A DNA stretch of 64,000 nucleotides from Spinacia oleracea. Lineage: Eukaryota > Streptophyta > Magnoliopsida > Caryophyllales > Amaranthaceae. The translations under genes were made by a program, and so were the position numbers. Positions 31,493-41,556 of the stretch are shown piece after piece (position 1 is the first letter of the stretch; the number at the start of each line of letters is the position of its first letter). The notes under the pieces are model-generated. The model had not been told where the DNA came from and searched no databases. It saw only the letters and a list, made by a program, of their open reading frames with translations. The DNA lies in NCBI RefSeq assembly GCF_020520425.1, contig NC_079491.1:43018027-43082026 (forward strand), read 5' to 3'.

Positions 31493-32481
31493 GTAAGTGA
31501 GAGTACTAATTACTAACATAGAAACTATGTTTAATCGTCATAGATCACTAATCATGTCTGACATAGAAGAGAATAGAGTAGGGAGCAACTATCACCCTAT
31601 CGTTCTGAGTGATGATGACTCCAGCCCTATCGTTCTAAGTGATGGTGACTCCAATCTTATTATGAGTGATGATGAAAAGGTGATGAATTATGAACATGAC
31701 AGTAGAATTCGTAGTCTAGAGCACATTTGTCGTGAAGTAATGAAAACAAGTGCATATGGTAGTGATGATGAGGCAATTCGTGAGTATGACCGTGCTGTGG
31801 GTCAAACAAAAATGGATATCTACAAAGCCTTTCTGAGGGTTGAATCTGATTCTGAGCCTGAGATTGAGTTTAAGTTTGAGCCTGAACCTGAGCCCGAGCC
31901 CGAGCCTGAGCTAGAGGAAAATAATCATCAACTTCAAGGTCTACGAAGATCCTCAAGGCCAAGAAAAGAAGCTTATTATTTTGATATGGATGATGAAGAT
32001 GAACTTAAGTATGAGTTGTTCACCCTAGACGATTATAACGAATCAAAGGACAAGTTCGATGATGTCTCCCTTTAACTTTGCTTACATATTTAGTTGCGTG
32101 TCAGAAAATGTTGGACAATTCGCCCAACCATAGTTTATGTTTATATCGTAGAACCTTTTTACTTTATTTTGAGAACAGGTGTGTGTTAATATTTAGGATT
32201 GTTATCGACATTCTTTTGAGGAATAAAAGTTAGATTATGGATTATCCAAAGGATCAAAGTTTATTACGGGCACGCAAGGGGAATATTTTCTTCTTTATTC
32301 TACCTTATTATTCGTGATGATTGAAGTTATTCCTTGTTTCTCAGCTGAATGTTCTGCATGCAAATATCATTCGTAGATGATTGTTCATTTTATGTGAATT
32401 TTGGATGTTGGTGTGATATTACATTGCTAGAGGATAATATAAGTAAAGTTTTGAACCTGAATTAGAGTATATTAATTTCAG
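31493..32481 (+). other. Predicted intron enclosing the extra ORF, copy 1
   Basis: A strong 5' splice consensus CG|GTAAGTGAG at 31493 and a 3' site TATTAATTTCAG| ending at 32481 bracket the extra ORF exactly. The gag ATG is 13 nt after the acceptor. Splicing would bring gag close to the leader and remove the extra ORF; retaining the intron would expose it. This is a prediction from consensus sequences only. Confidence 0.6.
31527..32075 (+). CDS. Extra ORF upstream of gag (acidic, SIM-like modules), copy 1
   Basis: A 182-aa intact frame from ATG at 31527 (a second in-frame ATG at 31554 would remove nine residues). The N-terminus has four short hydrophobic-acidic modules in a row: LIMSD (8-12), PIVLSDDD (24-31), PIVLSDGD (34-41) and LIMSDDE (44-50). 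They resemble SUMO-interaction motifs, which are a short hydrophobic strand followed by acidic or serine residues. Residues about 106-132 are an acidic Glu-Pro repeat, followed by a basic patch RRSSRPRK (140-147) and an acidic tail. No enzyme domain was recognised. The ORF lies in a predicted intron between the LTR and gag. Identical in copy 2, so intactness of the pair is not independent evidence. A host-interaction or anti-silencing role is only a guess. Confidence 0.65.
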   Translation: MFNRHRSLIMSDIEENRVGSNYHPIVLSDDDSSPIVLSDGDSNLIMSDDEKVMNYEHDSRIRSLEHICREVMKTSAYGSDDEAIREYDRAVGQTKMDIYKAFLRVESDSEPEIEFKFEPEPEPEPEPELEENNHQLQGLRRSSRPRKEAYYFDMDDEDELKYELFTLDDYNESKDKFDDVSL

Positions 32482-32494
32482 GTCGCGTTCTAGG

Positions 32495-33706
32495 ATGACC
32501 AACAGTAATGACCTAGCTGCTGTCTTTCGCCTCTTGGCGGAAAAACTAGCCCAGGAAAGAACTGAGCGCCCCGATTCTGCAGGAGACATGTTTGAAAGGC
32601 TTGCGAAAGTTAAGCCACCATACTTCAAGGGGCAAGCAGACCCGACCTTCCTAGAAAACTGGATTAGGGAGTTTGCAAAACTATTTTGGGTGGTAAACTG
32701 TCCTGAAAATATGAAAATAGGTCAAGCTGTCCTTTACCTAAAAGATGAGGCCGATCTATGGTGGAAAGAGAATGGAACTAGGCTAAGTGTTGTTGAAGGA
32801 TTTAATTGGGACTCATTTGTTGTTGCGTTGAGGGAAAAGTTTTATCCTCCTTTCATAACAAAACGAAAAGCGCAAGAATTCATAAACCTTGGGATGGGGA
32901 GTATGACTATCGCTGAATACTATAGTAAGTTTATAACTTTGTCGAGGTTTGCACCTGAGGTGGTAGCTACTGAGGAGCTAAAGGCTCAGAGGTTTGAGCA
33001 AGGGTTGACCGATGAGATTCAGTTGGGATTAGATGGAGAAACCTTTACATCCCTAGATAATGTGCGTGAGAAAACCACCCATATTTATGAATTGCAGTCT
33101 AGAAGGGACAAGAAAAATGTGGTTGGGGAGAAAAGAAAAGAGTTTAATGCTGGGAAAAACCAAGGGAGTTTCAAGAAAAGTACGAAAGTGAACAGGAATG
33201 AGGGTGGAAATGGAAATTTTCAACAGAGGAACAATCAGGGGCACAACAATAGCAACCAATCTGAGAGAGTGCATCACTGTAAGAGATGCAACAACAACCA
33301 TCCTGGTAAAAACTGCAAGGGAGAATTAGTGACATGCAACTATTGTCAGAAAAGGGGCCATAGGGAGTATGAGTGCTTCACCAAGCAGAAAAAGGAACAA
33401 AATGGTAATGGAAGTGAAAATCAAGTGAGGTTTAACCAGTCTGGAAGACAAGATTCAAAGCCTGGAGGGGCACAAAACAATCAAGGAAACTATAATAAGC
33501 CCGCAAATGATAACAACAACCAGAATAAGACTCCGGGCAAACCGTTCTTGATGACTAGAAATGAAGCTGAATATTCTGCAGACGTAGTTCATGGTACTTT
33601 TTCTATTAACTCTGTGCCAGTTAAAACATTATGTGATTCGGGAGCAACTTATTCTTTTGTTTCGTCATCTGTTGTTAAGAGTCTGAATTTGGTAGATTTT
33701 GAGTAA
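32495..33706 (+). CDS. Gag-protease polyprotein of the gypsy element, copy 1
   Basis: 403-aa intact frame beginning 13 nt after the predicted splice acceptor. Residues about 45-210 form a retrotransposon Gag capsid-type domain (FLENWIREFAKLFWVV, DEADLWWKENG, REKFYPPFITKRKAQEFINL). A Gln/Asn-rich linker leads to two zinc knuckles: CX2CX3HX4C at about 262-274 and CX2CX4HX4C at about 281-294. Near the C-terminus, LCDSGATYSFVSS carries the retroviral-type aspartic protease motif D-S-G (about 381-383). The frame stops at 33706; the remaining protease sequence (VILGMDWLS) continues in another frame from 33789. Gag packages element RNA into virus-like particles. Intact capsid and knuckles suggest particle formation may still be possible. 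Confidence 0.9.
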   Translation: MTNSNDLAAVFRLLAEKLAQERTERPDSAGDMFERLAKVKPPYFKGQADPTFLENWIREFAKLFWVVNCPENMKIGQAVLYLKDEADLWWKENGTRLSVVEGFNWDSFVVALREKFYPPFITKRKAQEFINLGMGSMTIAEYYSKFITLSRFAPEVVATEELKAQRFEQGLTDEIQLGLDGETFTSLDNVREKTTHIYELQSRRDKKNVVGEKRKEFNAGKNQGSFKKSTKVNRNEGGNGNFQQRNNQGHNNSNQSERVHHCKRCNNNHPGKNCKGELVTCNYCQKRGHREYECFTKQKKEQNGNGSENQVRFNQSGRQDSKPGGAQNNQGNYNKPANDNNNQNKTPGKPFLMTRNEAEYSADVVHGTFSINSVPVKTLCDSGATYSFVSSSVVKSLNLVDFE

Positions 33707-35640
33707 TTGATTTACCTGTTAGTATACCTACTGGTGTAACCATAAGGTGTACCAAGTTGTTTAAGAATCCGCCTTTGAAGATAAAAGATTGCGTTTTCTT
33801 TCCGATTTGATAGAGTTTAATCTGGGAAACCTATATGTAATTTTGGGGATGGATTGGCTAAGTTTGTTCAGGGCCAAGTTAGAGTTTGTAATTCAGAAAC
33901 TAAGTATAAGGAACCCTATTGGAAATTTGACCTCATATAAACGTTTTGGGAAGACCAAGAACCTTGGGGTTATTTCTGCAATGCAAGTGAGGAAATTGAT
34001 GATAAGGAGTGTGAACTATTTTTCTGTAGGAGCTAGATGTGAGTTAAGAAGTCGGAATGAAGATCGAGGATGTTCCAACTGTGAATGAATTCATGGATGT
34101 GTTTCCTAGTGAGATTGCAGGTATGCCACTTGCTAAGAGCCGTTGAGTCCCCTATAGACTTAGTTCCTAGAATGACGCATATATCTAGAGCACCATATAG
34201 AATGACACCTCCTGAAATGAGCTAATTAAGACACAATTGCAAGAGTTGTTTCGTTAAGGGGTATATTAGGCCTAGTGCATCACCGTGGGGAGCTCCTGCG
34301 TTGTTTGTTAAGGAGAAAGATAAGAGTATCGAATTATACATTGATTTTAGGTAATTAATCACCATCAAGAACATGTATCCTTTGCATAGGAGAGATGAAA
34401 TATTGGATCAATTGAATTGGGCGAGTGTGTTCTCGAAGATTGATTTGTGTTCGAAGTATCACCAATTAAGGATAGCTGATAAGGGCCTAAGACCTCATTA
34501 GGACTCGTTATTGTCATTATGGGTTTAGAATAATGTCTTTTGGGTTAAACAATGCACCTGCCATATTTATGGATGTGATGAATAAGATTTTCCACGAATT
34601 CCGAATTAAGTTCGTTATTATATTGATGATATCCTGATTTATTCAAGGAATGAGAAAGAGCATGTCAAACACTTGGGAATTATATTGGAGACGCTTAGAA
34701 AGAATTTATTTTATATGAATTAAGTATACGGATCTTGAAGTCATGTGTGTATAAGTAACATCGACGGAAAAGTGACGACTAAATTGATTGAAAACTACGT
34801 TACTTAAGGGAATAAAATTAAGAGAAGATTCGAGTGGTCCAGGATCGTTAGAAATCATTTGTTGTCTTGAAAAGATGAAAATGTATGAATTGGTGGAAGT
34901 GCTAAGAGTTAAGACCAAGAGTTATGACATAAGGAGGTTTGGTAAAAAGGAAAAGTTGACCAGAAAGAGTCTCTGTAGATCCTGCTAAGATTCAAGATGT
35001 GAGTGAGTGACCTACTCCAAAGAACGTGTCCGATATTTGAAGTTCTCTAACCCTAGACGACTATTATAGGAAGTTGTGAAAGACTTTTCGAAGTAAGCAA
35101 AACCAATGACCAACTTGATGAAAAAGGAATCGAATTTCAAGTGAAGTGAGAAATGTGAGGAAGCTTTCTAGATTTAGCTGTTGTCGCGTCAATTGAAACC
35201 TTATAAGGCTAATTACCAAACCCATGACTTAGAGATAACTGTTATGGTGTTATCTACGAATATTTGGAGACATTACCTTTATAGGGCAACTTGTAAGATC
35301 CTTACCGAAAAAAAAAGTCCGAAATTTTGGCAATAAGGTCCAGTTGAATCTTGGGGACAACATTGAAAATGAGTATTTCTTTCCACCCTGCAAACGATAG
35401 ACAAACTAAGATTACTAACGGAATATATGTTGAGAACGTGTGTTATGGATTTTAAGGGTAATTGGGAAGGCCACCTAGGTTCGATTGAATTTTCGTGCAT
35501 CAATAGTCACCATGCAAGCATTACGATGACACATGTTGAGGCATTGTATGGAAAGAATTGTAGAAGTCTTACTTGTTGGAATGAGTTTAGTGAGAATATT
35601 GTATTGAGGACATAATTCGTTGAGGAGAAATATCCAAAGT
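33707..35640 (+). pseudogene. Broken pol (protease end, RT, integrase pieces), copy 1
   Basis: Recognisable pieces appear in changing frames. They are the protease end at 33789-34000 (VILGMDWLS, VISAMQVRK), reverse transcriptase around 34500-34700 with the YIDD motif at 34619-34630 followed by ILIYSR, and an integrase C-terminal part at 35427-35615 (CVMDFKGNWEGHLGSIEFSC, VEALYGKNCRS). Many stops and frameshifts separate them, and RNase H and the integrase catalytic core are not readable as a frame. The same lesions occur in copy 2, so they predate the duplication. It cannot supply its own reverse transcription or integration. Confidence 0.88.
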
Positions 35641-35653
35641 TATTCCCTGAGAT

Positions 35654-35694
35654 GAGTTACGAGGGCGTAACTCGTTTTCTTTAAGAGGGGTAGA
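35654..35694 (+). promoter_or_regulatory. Hairpin plus polypurine tract module A, copy 1
   Basis: GAGTTACGAGGGCGTAACTC forms a 7-bp stem with a 6-nt loop, followed after 7 nt by TTAAGAGGGGTAG (35681-35693). It is arranged like the module beside the LTR at 35933-35967. Repeated in copy 2 at 43504-43544. Confidence 0.6.
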
Positions 35695-35932
35695 ATGCGA
35701 TATAAATTCGCGCTTTTTACCTATTTTTATGGTGTTTTTATGCATTTTTATGCTTATTTTAGCAAATTATACATGTTGATGCAAGTAAATAGATTCTCCG
35801 CATAAGAAAAATGTGTTCATGAGTAACACAAGCAGCTTTGAGTTGGCAAAAGAGTGCACATAGGTGGCACAAGTACTTCTTTAGTAAGAATAAGTTAAAA
35901 GCTTTTGGGGAAAATGTGGTAAATTTCGTGTC

Positions 35933-35969
35933 AAGTTTCGGGACGAAACTTCTTTTAAGAGGGGTAGAT
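35933..35969 (+). promoter_or_regulatory. Hairpin plus polypurine tract module B beside LTR2
   Basis: AAGTTTCGGGACGAAACTT forms a 7-bp stem with a 5-nt loop. It is followed by 'cttttaagaggggtagat' and then the LTR start TGTAATC at 35970. A purine tract in this position primes plus-strand DNA synthesis in LTR elements. Repeated in copy 2 at 43783-43819. Confidence 0.75.
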
Positions 35970-38798
35970 TGTAATCCCCCGTAAATTTATAAATTTTATT
36001 AATATATTTTAACGTATATTATTTATATTTAATTAGAATTTAGGAATTTTGAGTAATAAATATATAATTCACGTATACTTATTTATTACATTTTAATATT
36101 TTCAACGATTTACGAAATTGAAAATGATTTTAGAATTTTAAGTTAAAACGAATTCGAATTACGAAAACACGATCGATTGAATTTAGAAAACAATCCTAAT
36201 CATTTTGGATTCAAACAACCTTAAATCCTACTCCTAGCCCAATTGGGAAAAGCCCAAACCAAAAACAAAAATTAAACCCAAACCAATACTCCCTCTCTCT
36301 TTTCAAATTCACGTGGAAACAAGGCAAACCAAAACCCCTCCACCCTCCTTCAACCTCACGCACAACACCAGCAACTCCTCTCCTCTCCCTTGTCAGCCGC
36401 CGCACCACGCTCACTGCCGGACCACCACCTGCACCGACGACCACCGTCGACCCTCGTGGTAACTCCTTCTTCCTCTCTCTTCTTTCGGTTGTCTTGCCCT
36501 GCTCCTCCTCTCCCGTTTTCCTCCTTCTCCTTACTTGTTTCTCTTTTTGTTCACGTACGGCAGTCATCGCCGCCACGTTGCCGCCCAGCCTGCGTCGCTG
36601 CGCCGCCGCGTTCCTGGCCCACACCGACCAATGTCTTCCTTCTCCTTTGTATTTCATTTTTTTTTTTTTTTCTGTTTTCGTTCATGGCTCATTCGTGTTT
36701 TGTTTGTGCCGGCAGCCACCTCCGGTCGCAGCCACCTCGCCTAGCCGCGCCACCCTGTCCGCCGGCCAGCACTCCCCTCTCCCTCTTGAATTGGTTATTT
36801 CTTAAACCCTAAGTAACTAATTATTTTAATTAATTATAATTGTTAATTTAAATTATGTTCTTGATAATAAATTTATAATTTTTATGGTTTGAACATGATT
36901 TTCAGATTTGGGTTGAGATTATAAAAGAATTAATTTTCAGTTTTTGTGATTTAAATTATAAATTTGAGATTATATGGATTTTATAATAAAGTTATTAATT
37001 TTCAGATTATCTAATTACAATGAAATATTGATTTTTGATTATTTAAAGTATGAAATTCAAGGTTTTTATGATTATTAATCATGATGGGTTGAGTATGGAT
37101 CATTGAATTGGTTGTGTTGAGATACTAGGAACGTAGATTGACCATGGTGAAGCTTTTAAATGAAATTATATTGCTGAAAATTTAAAGTACGATGTTTGCA
37201 AAAGTTTTCAACGAATTTCAATCACTAATTCAATAATCATGATTCTAGGAAATCAAATGTTTAAGTTTTGATATTGGGGAAAGTTCTAAATATGTTTAGG
37301 ATGCATTTAGAATGCTTTCTTATGGTTGTCAATGATTAGGAATTTATTGGGATTATTTGTTGGTTGTTTTAGGCGGAGAATTCTCTTTAGGCGACTTTTG
37401 AAAGTGTTAAAGTGGCCTATCAGTTTGTTTACACAAGGTACGTACATACCTGTGTGCTTGGAATGTGTGCTAATTGTTGAAACCATGTTGAATCTTGTTG
37501 TTGAACTTGGTTATGTTGATATTATTGTTGAACTTGGCGATGTTGATATTATGGACGAACTTGGTTATATTGAATGTGCATGTTTAATACTGTTGGACAA
37601 ACTTATTGAACTTATTTTGCACTATAAGAACTGTAACATGTTAGTATGGATGTTTGATACAAACATGTTGGTTGGGGACACTAGATTATTCTATATGATT
37701 GGGTTGGATCAATTGGTTGTTGTTCCCTTTCTATCTTTTCACTACTTTATAAGGGCGGAGGACCTTGTTTAGTAAGTTGAAACTTTATGCCCATATACAG
37801 GGTTGCTCATGGTTAAAGGAAAGGTTGGTTAAGTTGGAATGAGTCTTGATTGATGCTTTTATGATCACTTACTTAATTCCAAGATAAAAACAGTTGTGAA
37901 CAAATGTGAATTGTCTGTCTTATGTAATGGTTGAGTCATAACGGAATCTCAATTTGTAAATCATGTAAAGTGAAACTGAATAGCAATAGCTTTAGACTGT
38001 GCACGTCTGAAGTGACGGACAAACAGGAGTTGGGGTTCATGGTGGTAGCCCATGGCCTTTTCTGGGACCGGATTGATCACCGTGTCCTATTTTTATTTAA
38101 ACGTTCCTCGATATCGCAGGTCACTGAGGTTACGGAGTCGCGCCCGTACCTCGTCTTCCTTAGTGAAGACTTCTGGATGGTCAACTCGGTCCATTGTCTA
38201 TTTCAACTAAAATAATATTATGGTTATTAAGCCTAGCTTAGTCTAGTCAAGTATAATCGTCAATTTATTATGTTTTGCCTGTCCTTACTTATATTTATTA
38301 GTATCATGTTAGGGTTGTTGGTTTGATAGTATCATGCTAGGATCGTTGTTGTTTTAGTATGTAGTACTCAGCTTTGCTGATTACGTGCTTTGTTTGTGTG
38401 TGTTGATCATGGCTATGCCTTATTGATCCTGTGATGACCCATCTTTGGTGAGCAGTCTCTAAGGATCAATAAGCGTTGCCCATCTACAGGTTTGAAGATG
38501 ATGCATCATTGGGATCGGGATTAGAGAGCTTGTAGTTCTATTCGTTTAATTAAGTGATTTAATTTGTTAACTTGGATTTGAAATTTGTCGTACTATTCGT
38601 ATTTCTTTAATTCAGTTAATTGGTTTGGACCTAATATGTAATAGATTATTTATGAACCTAAAAGTTAGTTTTATGTTTTCCGCTGTAAAATTCTGAATAA
38701 GCCGTAACGTTTTCACACGGGCGATAATACTTTGATAATTCTCTATGTTTTATATTAAAAGGTTATTTTAGAAAAGAGAGAATTGTCGGGGTGTTACA
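35970..38798 (+). repeat. LTR2 (shared middle LTR) of the gypsy array
   Basis: 2829 bp. It matches LTR1 at all eight positions where LTR1 and LTR3 differ and has one private change (T at 38686). It serves as both the 3' LTR of the first unit and the 5' LTR of the second. Confidence 0.93.
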
Positions 38799-39342
38799 AA
38801 GTGGTATTTTTGAGCTAAAGGTTTTACTGACTTTTCGTGTCTGCTTTTCAAATTATTAGGCGCCTAAACTAGCTAGGTTCCTAAAACAAATTTCCTAGAA
38901 TTGAGCTTCTACTTATTATATCATTCAAAAAATGCGTACTTTTTTTTGGGGGACCAAATTCATTTTAATTTTGTTTGAAATCATATTTATATTTCTTATT
39001 TAAATTCGAAATTAACTTATTAATTTGAAACTTTTCATTTATTCGAATTAAGTACGTTCCTTTTCTTTTCGAAATTTAATTAAATATATTCGAAATATAT
39101 ATATATATATATATAAAAATCGTTTTTATTATTCATTCTCGTTTTATTCTTTAAACGTTTCAGTGTTTTACTATGATTTATTATGAGAGATGGGTAGTAT
39201 AGGAAAGGGCATATAGAATAGAAGCATTGTGTTTGCATTATATCAACATGATTGTACTTTATCTGCCTACTAACTGTTTGTGTCCTTCCTATGCTTTACG
39301 ATTACTATTATTCTTACTTATGGTGTATTGTGGGATCGTACG

Positions 39343-40331
39343 GTAAGTGAGAGTACTAATTACTAACATAGAAACTATGTTTAATCGTCATAGATCACTA
39401 ATCATGTCTGACATAGAAGAGAATAGAGTAGGGAGCAACTATCACCCTATCGTTCTGAGTGATGATGACTCCAGCCCTATCGTTCTAAGTGATGGTGACT
39501 CCAATCTTATTATGAGTGATGATGAAAAGGTGATGAATTATGAACATGACAGTAGAATTCGTAGTCTAGAGCACATTTGTCGTGAAGTAATGAAAACAAG
39601 TGCATATGGTAGTGATGATGAGGCAATTCGTGAGTATGACCGTGCTGTGGGTCAAACAAAAATGGATATCTACAAAGCCTTTCTGAGGGTTGAATCTGAT
39701 TCTGAGCCTGAGATTGAGTTTAAGTTTGAGCCTGAACCTGAGCCCGAGCCCGAGCCTGAGCTAGAGGAAAATAATCATCAACTTCAAGGTCTACGAAGAT
39801 CCTCAAGGCCAAGAAAAGAAGCTTATTATTTTGATATGGATGATGAAGATGAACTTAAGTATGAGTTGTTCACCCTAGACGATTATAACGAATCAAAGGA
39901 CAAGTTCGATGATGTCTCCCTTTAACTTTGCTTACATATTTAGTTGCGTGTCAGAAAATGTTGGACAATTCGCCCAACCATAGTTTATGTTTATATCGTA
40001 GAACCTTTTTACTTTATTTTGAGAACAGGTGTGTGTTAATATTTAGGATTGTTATCGACATTCTTTTGAGGAATAAAAGTTAGATTATGGATTATCCAAA
40101 GGATCAAAGTTTATTACGGGCACGCAAGGGGAATATTTTCTTCTTTATTCTACCTTATTATTCGTGATGATTGAAGTTATTCCTTGTTTCTCAGCTGAAT
40201 GTTCTGCATGCAAATATCATTCGTAGATGATTGTTCATTTTATGTGAATTTTGGATGTTGGTGTGATATTACATTGCTAGAGGATAATATAAGTAAAGTT
40301 TTGAACCTGAATTAGAGTATATTAATTTCAG
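39343..40331 (+). other. Predicted intron enclosing the extra ORF, copy 2
   Basis: Same donor (CG|GTAAGTGAG) and acceptor (TTAATTTCAG|) as copy 1, offset by 7850 bp. Confidence 0.6.
39377..39925 (+). CDS. Extra ORF upstream of gag (acidic, SIM-like modules), copy 2
   Basis: The 182-aa translation is identical to that of the ORF at 31527-32075, including the four SIM-like modules, the Glu-Pro repeat and the basic patch. It is a product of the tandem duplication. Confidence 0.65.
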   Translation: MFNRHRSLIMSDIEENRVGSNYHPIVLSDDDSSPIVLSDGDSNLIMSDDEKVMNYEHDSRIRSLEHICREVMKTSAYGSDDEAIREYDRAVGQTKMDIYKAFLRVESDSEPEIEFKFEPEPEPEPEPELEENNHQLQGLRRSSRPRKEAYYFDMDDEDELKYELFTLDDYNESKDKFDDVSL

Positions 40332-40344
40332 GTCGCGTTCTAGG

Positions 40345-41556
40345 ATGACCAACAGTAATGACCTAGCTGCTGTCTTTCGCCTCTTGGCGGAAAAACTAGC
40401 CCAGGAAAGAACTGAGCGCCCCGATTCTGCAGGAGACATGTTTGAAAGGCTTGCGAAAGTTAAGCCACCATACTTCAAGGGGCAAGCAGACCCGACCTTC
40501 CTAGAAAACTGGATTAGGGAGTTTGCAAAACTATTTTGGGTGGTAAACTGTCCTGAAAATATGAAAATAGGTCAAGCTGTCCTTTACCTAAAAGATGAGG
40601 CCGATCTATGGTGGAAAGAGAATGGAACTAGGCTAAGTGTTGTTGAAGGATTTAATTGGGACTCATTTGTTGTTGCGTTGAGGGAAAAGTTTTATCCTCC
40701 TTTCATAACAAAACGAAAAGCGCAAGAATTCATAAACCTTGGGATGGGGAGTATGACTATCGCTGAATACTATAGTAAGTTTATAACTTTGTCGAGGTTT
40801 GCACCTGAGGTGGTAGCTACTGAGGAGCTAAAGGCTCAGAGGTTTGAGCAAGGGTTGACCGATGAGATTCAGTTGGGATTAGATGGAGAAACCTTTACAT
40901 CCCTAGATAATGTGCGTGAGAAAACCACCCATATTTATGAATTGCAGTCTAGAAGGGACAAGAAAAATGTGGTTGGGGAGAAAAGAAAAGAGTTTAATGC
41001 TGGGAAAAACCAAGGGAGTTTCAAGAAAAGTACGAAAGTGAACAGGAATGAGGGTGGAAATGGAAATTTTCAACAGAGGAACAATCAGGGGCACAACAAT
41101 AGCAACCAATCTGAGAGAGTGCATCACTGTAAGAGATGCAACAACAACCATCCTGGTAAAAACTGCAAGGGAGAATTAGTGACATGCAACTATTGTCAGA
41201 AAAGGGGCCATAGGGAGTATGAGTGCTTCACCAAGCAGAAAAAGGAACAAAATGGTAATGGAAGTGAAAATCAAGTGAGGTTTAACCAGTCTGGAAGACA
41301 AGATTCAAAGCCTGGAGGGGCACAAAACAATCAAGGAAACTATAATAAGCCCGCAAATGATAACAACAACCAGAATAAGACTCCGGGCAAACCGTTCTTG
41401 ATGACTAGAAATGAAGCTGAATATTCTGCAGACGTAGTTCATGGTACTTTTTCTATTAACTCTGTGCCAGTTAAAACATTATGTGATTCGGGAGCAACTT
41501 ATTCTTTTGTTTCGTCATCTGTTGTTAAGAGTCTGAATTTGGTAGATTTTGAGTAA
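40345..41556 (+). CDS. Gag-protease polyprotein of the gypsy element, copy 2
   Basis: The 403-aa translation is identical to the copy at 32495-33706: capsid domain, two zinc knuckles and the D-S-G protease motif. Same stop position. Starts 13 nt after the predicted acceptor at 40331. Confidence 0.9.
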   Translation: MTNSNDLAAVFRLLAEKLAQERTERPDSAGDMFERLAKVKPPYFKGQADPTFLENWIREFAKLFWVVNCPENMKIGQAVLYLKDEADLWWKENGTRLSVVEGFNWDSFVVALREKFYPPFITKRKAQEFINLGMGSMTIAEYYSKFITLSRFAPEVVATEELKAQRFEQGLTDEIQLGLDGETFTSLDNVREKTTHIYELQSRRDKKNVVGEKRKEFNAGKNQGSFKKSTKVNRNEGGNGNFQQRNNQGHNNSNQSERVHHCKRCNNNHPGKNCKGELVTCNYCQKRGHREYECFTKQKKEQNGNGSENQVRFNQSGRQDSKPGGAQNNQGNYNKPANDNNNQNKTPGKPFLMTRNEAEYSADVVHGTFSINSVPVKTLCDSGATYSFVSSSVVKSLNLVDFE

